Positions 48,179-58,591 are shown, numbered from the stretch's first letter. The stretch: DNA of 64,000 bases from an uncultured Acetatifactor sp. (GCA_910586515.1 CAJUGL010000001.1:18011-82010), one strand, 5' to 3'. Translations and numbers: made by a program. Notes: generated by a model from the sequence alone, not told the origin.

Positions 48179-48275
48179 GTGAAAGGAGAAAATGGAAATC
48201 CCGTTTTTTGACTGTCAAAGTACGGTAAAGTGATAATTCCTCTCTTTCGATCATAAAAAATCAGAAAAAAGATAA

Positions 48276-50432
48276 TTATTCATTCAGATACAGCCGTACT
48301 CGGTTAGCAACAGTCTCTGCTACCTGGGCTGCATTCTTGCTGCCGCTGAAATAACCTGCCGCCTCCTCTCTGATGATTTCAATGATAGGGGCAGTGCGGA
48401 TAGGGTAGGGCCTGACGTCCTCCAATGTCCCGATATATTCTTCTATTTTTTCCTGTGTCAGATCAGCTTCCGTGAAAGTGAAGAACTCCGTTTTAATGTG
48501 TCTTCCAGAGACTGAAATATGCTCGGATATTATTCCATGTTCTTTTCCGTCTGCCACCAGTGCCTTTTGTTTATCCAACCGTGCGTCAAAGGCCTTTCTG
48601 CTGACTGGTATGCCCAAGGTGGAGGCCTGGTTTTCGTCGCTCAGAAGGAAGCGGATGAATTCCCATGCGCCTGCTTTGTTGGCGGAATTGGCGTTTATGG
48701 CAAAAGGGGAAGCGGGAGAAGAGGCTACATGGCACCCGTCGTCAAACAGCACACCGCAGATAGTTTTTTCTTCCCGTTTCCGCTCTGCAAGGCTGTCAAA
48801 GAAAAACACATCACTGATGTTTCGATATTCAGCGATATAGGAATCAGAGTTCCTGCCGCCATTATCTCCATATCGCTTTGCGGTTTCCAGAATCTTTTCG
48901 AACAGTTCTCCGCTGAAATCGCAGCTTCTCTGTTCCCAGTCTACCATACCCCAGAGGGTATCCGTGCCGGCCAGCAGCAGCTCCAGTAATTTCAATGAAT
49001 CGAATCCTGCCAGGAAAGCAGCATCTTCCTGCCGCGCCAGCAGAGCATCTGTCAGGCTGTCTATGTCAGGTTCCTTTGTTCCTCCAAGGACGGCGCTGTC
49101 CGCCAGGTATCCAATCAGAATGGGAAATATGGGATTGACGCCATAGATGCAGCTCCCGTCCGAAAGGGTGTTGAATGTAAAAGGAAAGAAGTCTTCCTCC
49201 CGGATGCCGCTTTTCTCCAAATAGGGGCGCAGGTCTTCCAGAGCGCCCGTTTCCATCAGGCCATATAGATAATCCTGCATCAGGCTGCCGCTCAGAATGT
49301 CAGGCCCCTTTCCCGTGGCAATCTGGATACTGGTGAGGCGGGCAAAATCGTCTATGTCATTTCTCAGCCCGCAGTCTTCTAAGACTACATGGTATTCTTC
49401 ACTGTTTTTGTTAAATTCGGCAACCGGGGTGGTGAGCCAGCTCAGGGACTGTCCTCTTAAAACGATGGGGGTCTTCTCTATTCTGGTCATCCGCAGCCGC
49501 TCCAGGAAACTGTCGCTGCCATCCGGAGTACTCCACAGGATCTCTATGGTCTGGTCCTTCAGTACCCGGAAATCACACAGACTGTAGCCAAAGGGTATCG
49601 TATACGAGGTCCCTGTAAAAAACAGGAGCGGGGACTGTGTCCGATTCTGTATGTCAAGGGCTGTGGTTTCTCCTCCAAATGCAGCGTCAGCCTGAAAGGT
49701 AACTAAAGTATTTTCCCATAGACCTAAGTGTAAACCTCCCCAGGCAGGGCTTTCCAGGCTGATTTTGTCTGACTCCAGGACAAGCCCGCTGTCCGGGTCC
49801 AGCTCTTCCAGTGTTTGTTTTCCCTCCTGTCTGCGGATGACTCCGTATAGCCTGCCGTCGGCAGTCTGGCAGATGTCGGTGATATCAAATCCGTAGTCAT
49901 ATTGCTTCTCAAAAAAGATTTCTCCTGAGGGCAGGTACTTTCTCAGGACTGCGCCTTTAATCTCTTCGGTTTCGTCATTGGACATGCTATAAGAGTCAAT
50001 CAGGAGGAAACAGTTTCCATTATTGTCCAGGTAGCAGTGGGCTGAACCGATGGAAACGGGAATATTTGTCAGCAGAACTTCCCGGCTTCCGTCAGTCCGA
50101 TAGAGACAGAGAGCCAAAGCGCTGCTTCCTTCTCCGAAATTCGGTTCCGTCCACAGCTGTATCGGCTCGCCCTGATAAAACTGCATACCGACAAAGACGC
50201 CAAAAGGCGCTTTCCGGAAAGAGGACTCATCTTCCCGGCCCCATTGGAAGAGCGGTTCCGGTTCTGTGACAATATCATAGTACTCTGTCCGTTCAGTGAC
50301 AACAGACAGATCCTCCATGCCTGCCTGAATGCCGCGCCAGGCATTGTCGTTGTCCTGACGGCTGCTGCAGGCGGTCAGGAGGACAGAAGACAGGAGTATG
50401 GTCAGGATTATCATTTGAAATATTTTTTTCAT
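48276..50432 (-). CDS. Solute-binding lipoprotein with extra N-terminal domain (SBP 3)
   Basis: A signal peptide ends in LLTACSS, a lipobox. The N-terminal part (about residues 40-330) is beta-rich and not a binding protein fold I know; ADGRLYGVIRRQEGKQT suggests propeller-like repeats. The C-terminal solute-binding domain starts near LRGQSLSWLTTPVAEFNK and ends with IIREEAAGYFSGSKNAAQV, matching the tails of SBP 1 and SBP 2. Length is 718 aa. No permease is beside it; instead it lies between two Uma2 genes, starting 2 nt after the upstream one stops. It may supply the permeases at 37.8-39.7 kb or act as a sensor. Confidence 0.82.
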   Translation of the reverse strand: MKKIFQMIILTILLSSVLLTACSSRQDNDNAWRGIQAGMEDLSVVTERTEYYDIVTEPEPLFQWGREDESSFRKAPFGVFVGMQFYQGEPIQLWTEPNFGEGSSALALCLYRTDGSREVLLTNIPVSIGSAHCYLDNNGNCFLLIDSYSMSNDETEEIKGAVLRKYLPSGEIFFEKQYDYGFDITDICQTADGRLYGVIRRQEGKQTLEELDPDSGLVLESDKISLESPAWGGLHLGLWENTLVTFQADAAFGGETTALDIQNRTQSPLLFFTGTSYTIPFGYSLCDFRVLKDQTIEILWSTPDGSDSFLERLRMTRIEKTPIVLRGQSLSWLTTPVAEFNKNSEEYHVVLEDCGLRNDIDDFARLTSIQIATGKGPDILSGSLMQDYLYGLMETGALEDLRPYLEKSGIREEDFFPFTFNTLSDGSCIYGVNPIFPILIGYLADSAVLGGTKEPDIDSLTDALLARQEDAAFLAGFDSLKLLELLLAGTDTLWGMVDWEQRSCDFSGELFEKILETAKRYGDNGGRNSDSYIAEYRNISDVFFFDSLAERKREEKTICGVLFDDGCHVASSPASPFAINANSANKAGAWEFIRFLLSDENQASTLGIPVSRKAFDARLDKQKALVADGKEHGIISEHISVSGRHIKTEFFTFTEADLTQEKIEEYIGTLEDVRPYPIRTAPIIEIIREEAAGYFSGSKNAAQVAETVANRVRLYLNE

Positions 50433-50434
50433 GG

Positions 50435-50998
50435 CTAAATGTTTAGCAGATCAGCGATCTCGGAGAAATTGATTAGCAAATCATCATAGATATTAACCTT
50501 GATAATGGAATCAAAAGGATATTGGATGCTGATGAGATTGCTTTCAAAGTAATTGACAGTCACAGTCTTACGGCGGGGGTCCACGATCCAATATTCACGG
50601 ACTCCGGCATTTTTGTAGTAGTATGCCTTTCGAATATAATCATCTGACGGATTGCCGGGGGAAACAATCTCGATGATAAAATCAGGCGCACCATTGCAGC
50701 GTTTTCCGTCCAATTTGCTCTTGTCGCATATAATCATAAGATCAGGCTGAACTATGGTAAGGGGATTGTCATCAAGTTTTACATCAAATGGGGCATGAAA
50801 GACCTTGCAGGATCTTTTTTTGCTTTTGATATAGGTGTTGAGGATGGTAGTCAGTTCTGTGGAAAGTGTCTGGTGGATTTCCGACGGGCTGGCCATGTAA
50901 TAAATTTGTCCGTCAAAGACTTCTGCTCTGACATCTTCCGGGAGAGCTTCATACTGCTCTAAAGTTGTAATTAGAGATTGGGGCTGTAATGCCGGCAT
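50435..50998 (-). CDS. Uma2-family (DUF820) putative nuclease, copy 2
   Basis: The 187-aa protein carries the same motifs as copy 1: AEVFDGQIYYMASPSEIHQ, VQPDLMIICDKSKLDG, GAPDFIIEIVSPGNPSDDY, AGVREYWIVDPRRK and the ending INFSEIADLLNI. It precedes SBP 3 with a 2-nt gap, so the two are probably translated from one mRNA. The intergenic region upstream contains the lox-like palindrome at 51084-51132. Enzymatic role unknown. Confidence 0.9.
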   Translation of the reverse strand: MPALQPQSLITTLEQYEALPEDVRAEVFDGQIYYMASPSEIHQTLSTELTTILNTYIKSKKRSCKVFHAPFDVKLDDNPLTIVQPDLMIICDKSKLDGKRCNGAPDFIIEIVSPGNPSDDYIRKAYYYKNAGVREYWIVDPRRKTVTVNYFESNLISIQYPFDSIIKVNIYDDLLINFSEIADLLNI

Positions 50999-51083
50999 AT
51001 GTTCACTTCCTTTCGCTAGTGCTGATTAGGTGCTGTATTTGGGGAACACCTTTTTACTTTATTTGAAAGTATAGCACACTTCA

Positions 51084-51132
51084 ATAACTTCGTGCATAGT
51101 AAAATACGACAAATACTATATACGAAGTTTAT
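51084..51132. repeat. Imperfect 18-19-bp inverted repeat resembling a lox-type site
   Basis: The left arm ATAACTTCGTGCATAGTA and right arm TACTATATACGAAGTTTAT are inverted copies with two mismatches and one extra base, around a 12-bp centre. The first ten bases equal those of a loxP arm, but the 12-bp spacing differs from the 8 bp of loxP. No recombinase gene is nearby. A perfect AATATG/CATATT palindrome follows at 51135-51146. It could be an operator for the divergent Uma2 or ABC genes, or a recombination site. Confidence 0.55.
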
Positions 51133-51146
51133 GCAATATGCATATT

Positions 51147-51172
51147 AAAGTAACGGTTCAGCCGGCAATGCG
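51147..51172 (+). repeat. Copy 2 of a short dispersed repeat (AAAGTAACGGTTC)
   Basis: The 13 bases match those at 13905-13917 exactly, and the following AGCCGG compares with TGCCAG there. It lies in the 435-bp gene-free gap between divergent genes at 50999-51433; that gap also holds the palindromes above and a codon-like stretch at 51214-51432. Confidence 0.4.
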
Positions 51173-51213
51173 ATTTAGATAATTTCGAAAGAAACGTATG
51201 TACCTTTCTCTAA

Positions 51214-51432
51214 AATGCAGATGCATTTCTGCAACTTAATGCCGATAAAAAGCAGCTTACCGAAAATTGCTTGCTGGAGGCAGGTCTTTTTGTGTATGAT
51301 ATAACCGTATTGGAAGAAGCGGCGCCGAAAAAACGCTGTGATTCACGGTTTTGCTGCCCGGCGCAATATGATGGGAAAATCTGCCGGAAGGTATCCGGAT
51401 TAACTATTGCGGTAAGGAACGGGGAGGAATGA
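51214..51432 (+). pseudogene. Possible remnant of a protein gene without start codon
   Basis: A 72-codon open frame contains no ATG and ends 1 nt before the ATG of the ABC ATPase. Its translation has a plausible protein character (LTENCLLEAGLFVYDITVLE, then a Cys-rich CDSRFCCPAQYDGKICRK). It may be the 3' end of a decayed gene or a chance frame. I do not recognise a family. Confidence 0.3.
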
Positions 51433-51433
51433 G

Positions 51434-52381
51434 ATGGAATATGCCATTGAGGTTTCGGGGATGAGGAAATATTATAAAGAGATAAAGGCTGTGGACAATA
51501 TCAGCTTTCAGGTGGAAAAGGGAGAGCTGTTTGGGTTTTTAGGCATCAACGGCGCGGGTAAGTCCACTACGATAAATGTGCTGTGTACTTTATTGCCGTG
51601 GGAAGTTCAATCCGGCAGTGCGCGGGTCTGCGGGCATATTCTGGGGAAAGAGGATGAAAAGATTCGGCGTAAGATAGGGGTGGTCTGGCAGAACAACTGT
51701 TTGGATAAAAAGCTGACCGTAAAGGAGAATCTGTATGTGCGGGGTTCTCTTTATGAGCAGGGAAAGGAGCAGCTCAGGGAAAATGTTGACAGGGTCTGTG
51801 AGAAACTGGGACTTTCGGATATATTGGAGAGACGGTATGAGCATCTTTCCGGCGGTCAGAAACGCCGTTGTGAGATAGCAGCCGCTTTGGTGAATACGCC
51901 GGAGGTGCTTTTCCTGGACGAACCGACCACCGGACTGGATCCGGCTACCAGAAAGTCAGTCTGGAGCAGCCTGGAGGAGATGCGGGAAAAAGAGGGCGTA
52001 ACCATATTTTTGACTACTCATTACATGGAAGAGGCTGCGCAGGCTAATCACATTGCCATAATAGACAGCGGACAGATCAGGGAAACAGGCTCTCCCTTTG
52101 CGTTGAAGGAACGTTTTGCAAAGGATAAGCTGAAGCTGATCCCGAAACCGGGGAGGGCGGAAGAACTGGAATGTATTCTGAGGCGTCAAAGAAGCCGGAA
52201 TGAGGAATACATAGGGAGTGCGGTGTGGAAAGAGGGCTTTTTTACACTGAGCCTTTTCGAGAGTCTGTCTGCGCTGCCGATTCTGAAGGAAGCGGAAGAA
52301 TGCCTCCGGGGCTTTGAATTGGTACAGGGTTCTATGGATGACGTTTTTTTAAATATAACAGGAAAGACGCTGGAGAAATGA
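51434..52381 (+). CDS. ABC-2 exporter ATP-binding protein, DrrA-like
   Basis: The 315-aa ATPase has Walker A GINGAGKST, Q-loop WQNNCLDKKLT, signature LSGGQKRR, Walker B VLFLDEPTTGLDP and H-loop TTHYMEEA. The C-terminal 90 residues with VQGSMDDVFLNITGK are typical of the drug-exporter DrrA group. GGGGAGGAATGAG precedes the ATG. The membrane partner is the next gene, and LytTR and DUF3021 genes follow on the same strand, an arrangement often seen where LytTR controls the exporter. Confidence 0.93.
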   Translation: MEYAIEVSGMRKYYKEIKAVDNISFQVEKGELFGFLGINGAGKSTTINVLCTLLPWEVQSGSARVCGHILGKEDEKIRRKIGVVWQNNCLDKKLTVKENLYVRGSLYEQGKEQLRENVDRVCEKLGLSDILERRYEHLSGGQKRRCEIAAALVNTPEVLFLDEPTTGLDPATRKSVWSSLEEMREKEGVTIFLTTHYMEEAAQANHIAIIDSGQIRETGSPFALKERFAKDKLKLIPKPGRAEELECILRRQRSRNEEYIGSAVWKEGFFTLSLFESLSALPILKEAEECLRGFELVQGSMDDVFLNITGKTLEK

Positions 52382-52438
52382 AGCAGGCTGAACTGAGATT
52401 CATTAGGGGGCAAAAATCGCCGGACAAGGAGAGAGACA

Positions 52439-53344
52439 ATGCGGGAGATATATTATATGGTAAAGAGAAACAGCCTGGTATTTTTGAGAGAGCGTTCGGC
52501 AGTGTTTTTTTCATTGCTGTCCATGCTGATAGTGCTGGCGCTGATGGTGATCTTCCTGGGGAGAATGAACAGTCAGGGGCTGGTAAATATGCTTTCGGAA
52601 TACGGCGGGGAGCGGGACAGAGGTTTGGATGAGAAAAATGCAGAATATCTGATACAGCTCTGGACATTGGCGGGAATCCTGGTGGTAAACGCAGTGACCG
52701 TTACCTTTACGGTTATCGGCACCATGGTACAGGACGAGACAGAAAAGAGATTGACGGCGTTTTATGTTACGCCGGTGAATAGAACCAAGCTTTCTCTGGG
52801 ATATATTCTTGCGGCATGGCTGGTGGGTACGGGTATGTGTCTGGTGACGCTGGCGGCTGGCGAATGTTTTTTTGTTTTCCGTGGATACGGACTTTTGCGT
52901 GAGGGAAGTCTGTTGAAGCTTGCGGGCATGATCGCATTGAATACTTTTGTTTTTTCCGCAATAGCTTATCTTCTGGCCTTGTTTGTGCGCAGCAGCAGCG
53001 CCTGGAGCGGTATACTTACCATAGTCGGTACTTTGGTGGGCTTTGCGGGCAGCATTTATCTGCCCATGGACTCTCTGTCGACGCATGTGCAGGCGGTGCT
53101 GAAATGTCTTCCTGTGCTGCATGGCGCTTCCATGATGAGAAAGGTTTGTACGGAAGAGGCCGTTGCCGAAACTTTTTTGGGGTTGCCGGAAAATGCGGGA
53201 GAGCTCTTCAGGGAAGCCATGGGAATTACCGTGTCCGTAGAAAATCGCATGATTTCAGTCGAAGAACAGGTGTTGTTTTTGCTTTTATATGCTATAATGG
53301 CGATTGGGGCCGCGTCAGCGTTAAGCAGGCGGAAAAAGAGCTGA
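52439..53344 (+). CDS. ABC-2 family exporter permease
   Basis: The 301-aa membrane protein has six predicted helices, with the first after a basic N-terminus (VKRNSLVFLRERSAVFFSLL) and a conserved-type loop DETEKRLTAFYVTPVNRTKL before helix 3. Such permeases form a dimer with two copies of the ATPase. The gap to the ATPase is 57 bp. An extracytoplasmic stretch between helices 5 and 6 (about residues 205-270) is enlarged. Substrate unknown; drugs, peptides or lipids are possible. Confidence 0.9.
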   Translation: MREIYYMVKRNSLVFLRERSAVFFSLLSMLIVLALMVIFLGRMNSQGLVNMLSEYGGERDRGLDEKNAEYLIQLWTLAGILVVNAVTVTFTVIGTMVQDETEKRLTAFYVTPVNRTKLSLGYILAAWLVGTGMCLVTLAAGECFFVFRGYGLLREGSLLKLAGMIALNTFVFSAIAYLLALFVRSSSAWSGILTIVGTLVGFAGSIYLPMDSLSTHVQAVLKCLPVLHGASMMRKVCTEEAVAETFLGLPENAGELFREAMGITVSVENRMISVEEQVLFLLLYAIMAIGAASALSRRKKS

Positions 53345-53434
53345 GGATTTGCGGGTTGTAAATTGAACGGGTATCTGTAGGAGCAGGATTACTGCCGTGG
53401 CGGGATTTCCGCGAAGCGGGACGGAGTGTGGAAG

Positions 53435-53872
53435 ATGAAAATTACGATTCAGGATCTGCCGGAAGGTGCGGAAGAGGAGATTATTATCCGCTGCAGGGGC
53501 ATGGACGAACAGCTGTTGAAGCTGATATACGCTTTGAAATCAGGCCGGGAAAAACTGGCAGTCTCCAAGGATGACAGAATAGTTCAGATATCGCCTTCAG
53601 CGGTTTATTATTTTGAATCCGTTGACAACCGAGTTTTTGCCTGTCTGGAAAAAGAGGTTTACGAGACGAAACTGAAGCTTTATGAATTGGAGGACAGATT
53701 TTTCGGCACAGATTTTTTCAGGGCGTCAAAATCCACAATCATCAATCTGACCAAGGTGGAGAGCCTCAGTCCCGCATTTAACGGACGTTTTGAGGCATCC
53801 ATGAAAAACGGTGAGAAGCTGATTGTCTCCAGACAATATGTGCCCTTCCTGAAGAAAAAACTGGAGCTGTGA
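53435..53872 (+). CDS. LytTR-domain DNA-binding regulator without receiver domain
   Basis: The 145-aa product is a stand-alone LytTR protein. The N-terminal third is a short regulatory stretch; the LytTR domain covers about residues 45-145, with VQISPSAVYYFESVDNRVFA and FFRASKSTIINLTKVESLSP, and ends with VSRQYVPFLKKKLEL. These proteins usually bind direct repeats near their own operon and are kept in check by a partner membrane protein. That partner (DUF3021) is the next gene. A start at GTG 53426 is also possible. Confidence 0.92.
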   Translation: MKITIQDLPEGAEEEIIIRCRGMDEQLLKLIYALKSGREKLAVSKDDRIVQISPSAVYYFESVDNRVFACLEKEVYETKLKLYELEDRFFGTDFFRASKSTIINLTKVESLSPAFNGRFEASMKNGEKLIVSRQYVPFLKKKLEL

Positions 53873-53902
53873 ATTAGTTTGGAGAATGAATGAGGTAAGA
53901 AG

Positions 53903-54337
53903 ATGATAAGGCGGAAGATAAGGTTTTTGTTCGAAATATTTTCCATGGTTACGTCATGCGTGGTAATTGCCGTCGCTTTGTTTACTACTGTGGTGAATCC
54001 TGTTGAGGCAGTGAAGCCGGTTATTTTATGGCAGATTCCCTGTGTCTCTTTTCTGTGCTCATTGGGGAGCCTGATCCATCCCTGGGACAGGACTCCGGGA
54101 AAAAGGGAAATGGGCATCAGAATTGTTGTCCATTATCTTCTGACCAATGTGATTGTACTGACGTCTGGCTTTTGTTTTCAATGGTACAGGAGCGATGATT
54201 TGGGAAGCGTTGCTGTCATGCTGGTCACAATAGCGTTGATCTTCGGCGTTGTGTCCGCGTTTTCCTGGAGCAGAGATGCGGGTGAGGCAAAACGGATGAA
54301 TGACAAGCTCAGGGAATTTCAGCAGAAAAAGGGATAA
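53903..54337 (+). CDS. DUF3021 membrane protein, LytTR partner
   Basis: The 144-aa protein has four predicted helices (about residues 10-30, 40-60, 75-95, 103-122) and a charged C-terminal tail (EAKRMNDKLREFQQKKG), the usual DUF3021 plan. Members sit next to LytTR genes and are thought to act as membrane inhibitors of the regulator. It is 30 bp from the LytTR gene, so the four genes from 51434 form one likely operon of exporter plus control module. Confidence 0.88.
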   Translation: MIRRKIRFLFEIFSMVTSCVVIAVALFTTVVNPVEAVKPVILWQIPCVSFLCSLGSLIHPWDRTPGKREMGIRIVVHYLLTNVIVLTSGFCFQWYRSDDLGSVAVMLVTIALIFGVVSAFSWSRDAGEAKRMNDKLREFQQKKG

Positions 54338-54465
54338 GAGGTATTGCGCGGCGGCATTTTTCAGTGTATAATTTTAACGGAAAACAGATAGAACATTTTT
54401 TATAGAAGGAAGCGGTTCCAAATCCATGGGTGGCGAGGCGGGGCTGCGGTATAAGGAGAGAAGAG

Positions 54466-56010
54466 ATGAGCAAGAAACCGGTAGTATTAATGATTCTGGA
54501 CGGGTACGGACTCAATGAGAAGACAGAGGGCAATGCAGTGGCGCTGGCGAAGACCCCTGTGATGGACAGGCTGATGGCGGAGTGCCCTTTTGTGAGAGGC
54601 AATGCCAGCGGCATGGCGGTAGGCCTTCCCGAGGGACAGATGGGCAATTCAGAGGTAGGCCATCTGAACATGGGCGCAGGCCGCATTGTATATCAGGAGC
54701 TGACCAGGATTACCAAGGAGATTCAGGACGGCACCTTTTTTGAGAATCCCGCTCTGCTGAAGGCGGTGGAAAACTGTAAGAAGAACGGCAGCGCCCTTCA
54801 CCTGATGGGCCTTTTGTCCGACGGCGGGGTGCACAGCCACAATACCCATCTGTACGGCCTGCTGGAGCTGGCAAAGAAGAACGGCCTGGAGAACGTATAT
54901 GTGCACTGCTTCCTGGACGGGCGCGATACGCCTCCTGCCAGCGGCAAGGAATACGCAGTGGAGCTGGCAAAAGAAATGGAGAAAATCGGCGTAGGCAAAA
55001 TTGCGTCTGTTATGGGACGTTATTACGTAATGGACAGGGATAACAATTACGACAGGGTGAAGCTGGCCTATGACGCCATGACAAAGGGAGAGGGCCTGAC
55101 GGCAGACTGTGGAATCTGCGGCATCCAGGCGTCCTATGACAGGGGTGAGACGGATGAATTTGTGAAGCCCACTCTGGCTGTGGAGGACGGAAAGCCCGTT
55201 GCCACCATTCAGAGCGGAGATTCCATTATCTTCTTTAACTTCCGTCCGGACAGGGCCAGGGAGATTACCAGGGCTTTCTGTGACGACGATTTCAAGGGAT
55301 TTGACAGAGGGCAGAGACTGGATGTGACCTATGTATGCTTTTCCGATTATGACCCTACCATCCCCAACAAGGACGTGGCATTCCACAAGGTTTCCGTCAC
55401 CAATACTTTCGGGGAATGGCTGGCGGCAAACGGCATGAAGCAGGCCCGTATTGCGGAGACGGAGAAATACGCCCATGTGACTTTCTTCTTCAACGGCGGC
55501 GTGGAGGAGCCCAACGAAGGGGAGGACAGGGTACTGGTGAATTCCCCCAAGGATGTGGCAACTTATGATCTGAAGCCCCAGATGAGCGCATACGAAGTGT
55601 GCGACAAGCTCTGCGAGGCCATCCGCTCCCATCAGTATGATGTGATTATCATCAATTTTGCAAATCCGGACATGGTTGGGCATACGGGTGTGCTGGATGC
55701 GGCTGTAAAAGCAGTGGAGGCAGTGGATGAGTGTGTGGGCAGAGCTGTGGAAGCCGTTAAGGAAGTGGACGGCGCCATGTTTATCTGTGCGGATCACGGC
55801 AATGCGGAGATGCTGGTGGACGAAGAGACCGGTGAGCCCTTTACCGCCCATACCACCAATCAGGTGCCCTTTATCCTGGTGAATTATGACCAGGCCTATA
55901 CCCTTCGCGAGAACGGATGCCTGGCGGATATTATTCCCACGCTGATCCAGATCATGGGAAAAGAGCAGCCTGCGGAGATGACAGGGAAGTCGCTGTTGGT
56001 TCAGAAGTAA
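54466..56010 (+). CDS. gpmI: 2,3-bisphosphoglycerate-independent phosphoglycerate mutase
   Basis: GpmI interconverts 3- and 2-phosphoglycerate in glycolysis, using two metal ions. The alkaline-phosphatase-fold sites are present: MILDGYGLN, the catalytic Ser in GQMGNSEVGHLNMGAG, DGRDTPPASG, RPDRAREIT, ANPDMVGHTG and CADHGNAE. Length is 514 aa, normal for the family. The ATG at 54466 has AAGGAGAG upstream; the longer frame at 54430 is not needed. A terminator follows at 56090-56131. The enolase gene, which acts on its product, lies 1.2 kb downstream. Confidence 0.97.
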   Translation: MSKKPVVLMILDGYGLNEKTEGNAVALAKTPVMDRLMAECPFVRGNASGMAVGLPEGQMGNSEVGHLNMGAGRIVYQELTRITKEIQDGTFFENPALLKAVENCKKNGSALHLMGLLSDGGVHSHNTHLYGLLELAKKNGLENVYVHCFLDGRDTPPASGKEYAVELAKEMEKIGVGKIASVMGRYYVMDRDNNYDRVKLAYDAMTKGEGLTADCGICGIQASYDRGETDEFVKPTLAVEDGKPVATIQSGDSIIFFNFRPDRAREITRAFCDDDFKGFDRGQRLDVTYVCFSDYDPTIPNKDVAFHKVSVTNTFGEWLAANGMKQARIAETEKYAHVTFFFNGGVEEPNEGEDRVLVNSPKDVATYDLKPQMSAYEVCDKLCEAIRSHQYDVIIINFANPDMVGHTGVLDAAVKAVEAVDECVGRAVEAVKEVDGAMFICADHGNAEMLVDEETGEPFTAHTTNQVPFILVNYDQAYTLRENGCLADIIPTLIQIMGKEQPAEMTGKSLLVQK

Positions 56011-56089
56011 GAAATAAAGAAGGAACTGTCCTGAAGGGCCGGAAGCTTCAACGGCAGAATGGCAAATGCAGAAAGGACAGGGATGACAG

Positions 56090-56135
56090 AGGAACCATGG
56101 ATTGTAGAGATACGATTAGTGGTTCCTTTTTAACG
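56090..56135 (+). terminator. Intrinsic terminator after gpmI
   Basis: AGGAACCA and TGGTTCCT form an 8-bp stem around 22 bases, followed by a T-tract. It lies just before the ribosome site of the aldo/keto reductase, so it separates the two units or attenuates the second. Confidence 0.6.
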
Positions 56136-56150
56136 ATGAGGAGGAAGCGT

Positions 56151-57173
56151 ATGACAAAAGTGACATTGGGAAAAACAGGAATTACCGTGGAGAAAAATGC
56201 CTTCGGGGCGCTGCCTATACAGCGGATATCCAGGGAGGAGGCAGTGAAGCTTCTGCGGAAGGCCTATGACCATGGCGTGACTTTCTACGACACAGCCCGT
56301 TTCTACACGGACAGCGAGGAGAAAGTGGGGGAAGCCTTTGAAGGCATGCGGGAAAAGGTGTATATCGCCACCAAGACAGGGGCTTCGGACGCGGAAGGGT
56401 TCTGGAAGGACCTTGGGACCTCCCTTGGGAATCTGCGCACGGATTATGTCGATCTATATCAGTTCCACAATCCGGCATTCTGTCCGAAACCCGGAGACGG
56501 CAGCGGGCTCTACGAGGCCATGCTGGAGGCGAAGGAGAAAGGCATGGTCCGGCATATCGGCATCACGAACCATCGTCTGAATGTGGCGGAGGAAGCCATC
56601 CAAAGCGGCCTGTATGAGACGCTGCAGTTTCCTTTTTCCTATCTGGCCACGGAGAAAGAGCTTGGTCTGGTGGAAAAATGCGCCCGGGCGGACATGGGTT
56701 TTATCGCCATGAAGGCATTGGCAGGAGGGCTGATCACAAACTCTGCAGCCGCCTATGCCTATCTGGCGCAGTATGAGAATGTGCTGCCCATCTGGGGCGT
56801 GCAGCGGGAGCGGGAACTGGATGAATTCCTGTCCTACATAGACAATCCGCCGGTTCTGAACGAGGAGCTGTCCGCTGTCATCGCCGGGGACAGGGAGGAG
56901 CTTTTAGGGGATTTCTGCCGGGGATGCGGATACTGCATGCCCTGTCCCGCAGGCATCGAGATCAATACCTGCGCACGCATGAGCCTGCTGATCCGCCGTT
57001 CCCCCTCTGCGGCCCAGCTCACGCCCGGGGCGCAGGAGATGATGAAAAAAATCGAAAACTGTCTCCACTGCGGCAGATGTAAGGCCAAATGTCCTTACGG
57101 GCTGGATACGCCGGGGCTTCTGGAGAAAAATTATCAGGATTACCGCGAGATACTGGACGGAAAAACGTATTAA
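56151..57173 (+). CDS. Aldo/keto reductase with C-terminal 4Fe-4S ferredoxin-like tail
   Basis: An aldo/keto reductase barrel covers about residues 1-250: GALPIQRIS, the catalytic-type Asp and Tyr in VTFYDTARFYTD, Lys in VYIATKTGA and DLYQFHNP. The last 80 residues hold two Cys clusters, CRGCGYCMPCPAGI and CLHCGRCKAKCPYG, expected to bind iron-sulfur clusters. This group of ferredoxin-tailed reductases is common in Clostridia, and their substrates are largely unknown. Length is 340 aa. The ATG at 56151 has AGGAGGAAGCG upstream. The frame from 55917 overlaps gpmI and is rejected. Confidence 0.93.
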   Translation: MTKVTLGKTGITVEKNAFGALPIQRISREEAVKLLRKAYDHGVTFYDTARFYTDSEEKVGEAFEGMREKVYIATKTGASDAEGFWKDLGTSLGNLRTDYVDLYQFHNPAFCPKPGDGSGLYEAMLEAKEKGMVRHIGITNHRLNVAEEAIQSGLYETLQFPFSYLATEKELGLVEKCARADMGFIAMKALAGGLITNSAAAYAYLAQYENVLPIWGVQRERELDEFLSYIDNPPVLNEELSAVIAGDREELLGDFCRGCGYCMPCPAGIEINTCARMSLLIRRSPSAAQLTPGAQEMMKKIENCLHCGRCKAKCPYGLDTPGLLEKNYQDYREILDGKTY

Positions 57174-57208
57174 TGAAAACTGTATATGACATAAAAACGG
57201 CAGTATAG

Positions 57209-58591
<1,383 letters not shown>

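Noticed and set aside
48060..48254. 64-codon minus-strand frame between SBP 3 and Uma2 copy 1
   Set aside because: It has no ribosome site, overlaps the promoter at 48150-48178, and its translation looks like non-coding sequence.
51084..51132. True loxP site
   Set aside because: Only ten bases of the arm agree, the spacing is 12 rather than 8 bp, and no Cre-like recombinase is in the window. Reported as lox-like only.
53680..54117. 145-codon minus-strand frame overlapping the LytTR and DUF3021 genes
   Set aside because: Opposite to two well-recognised genes, with no ribosome site.
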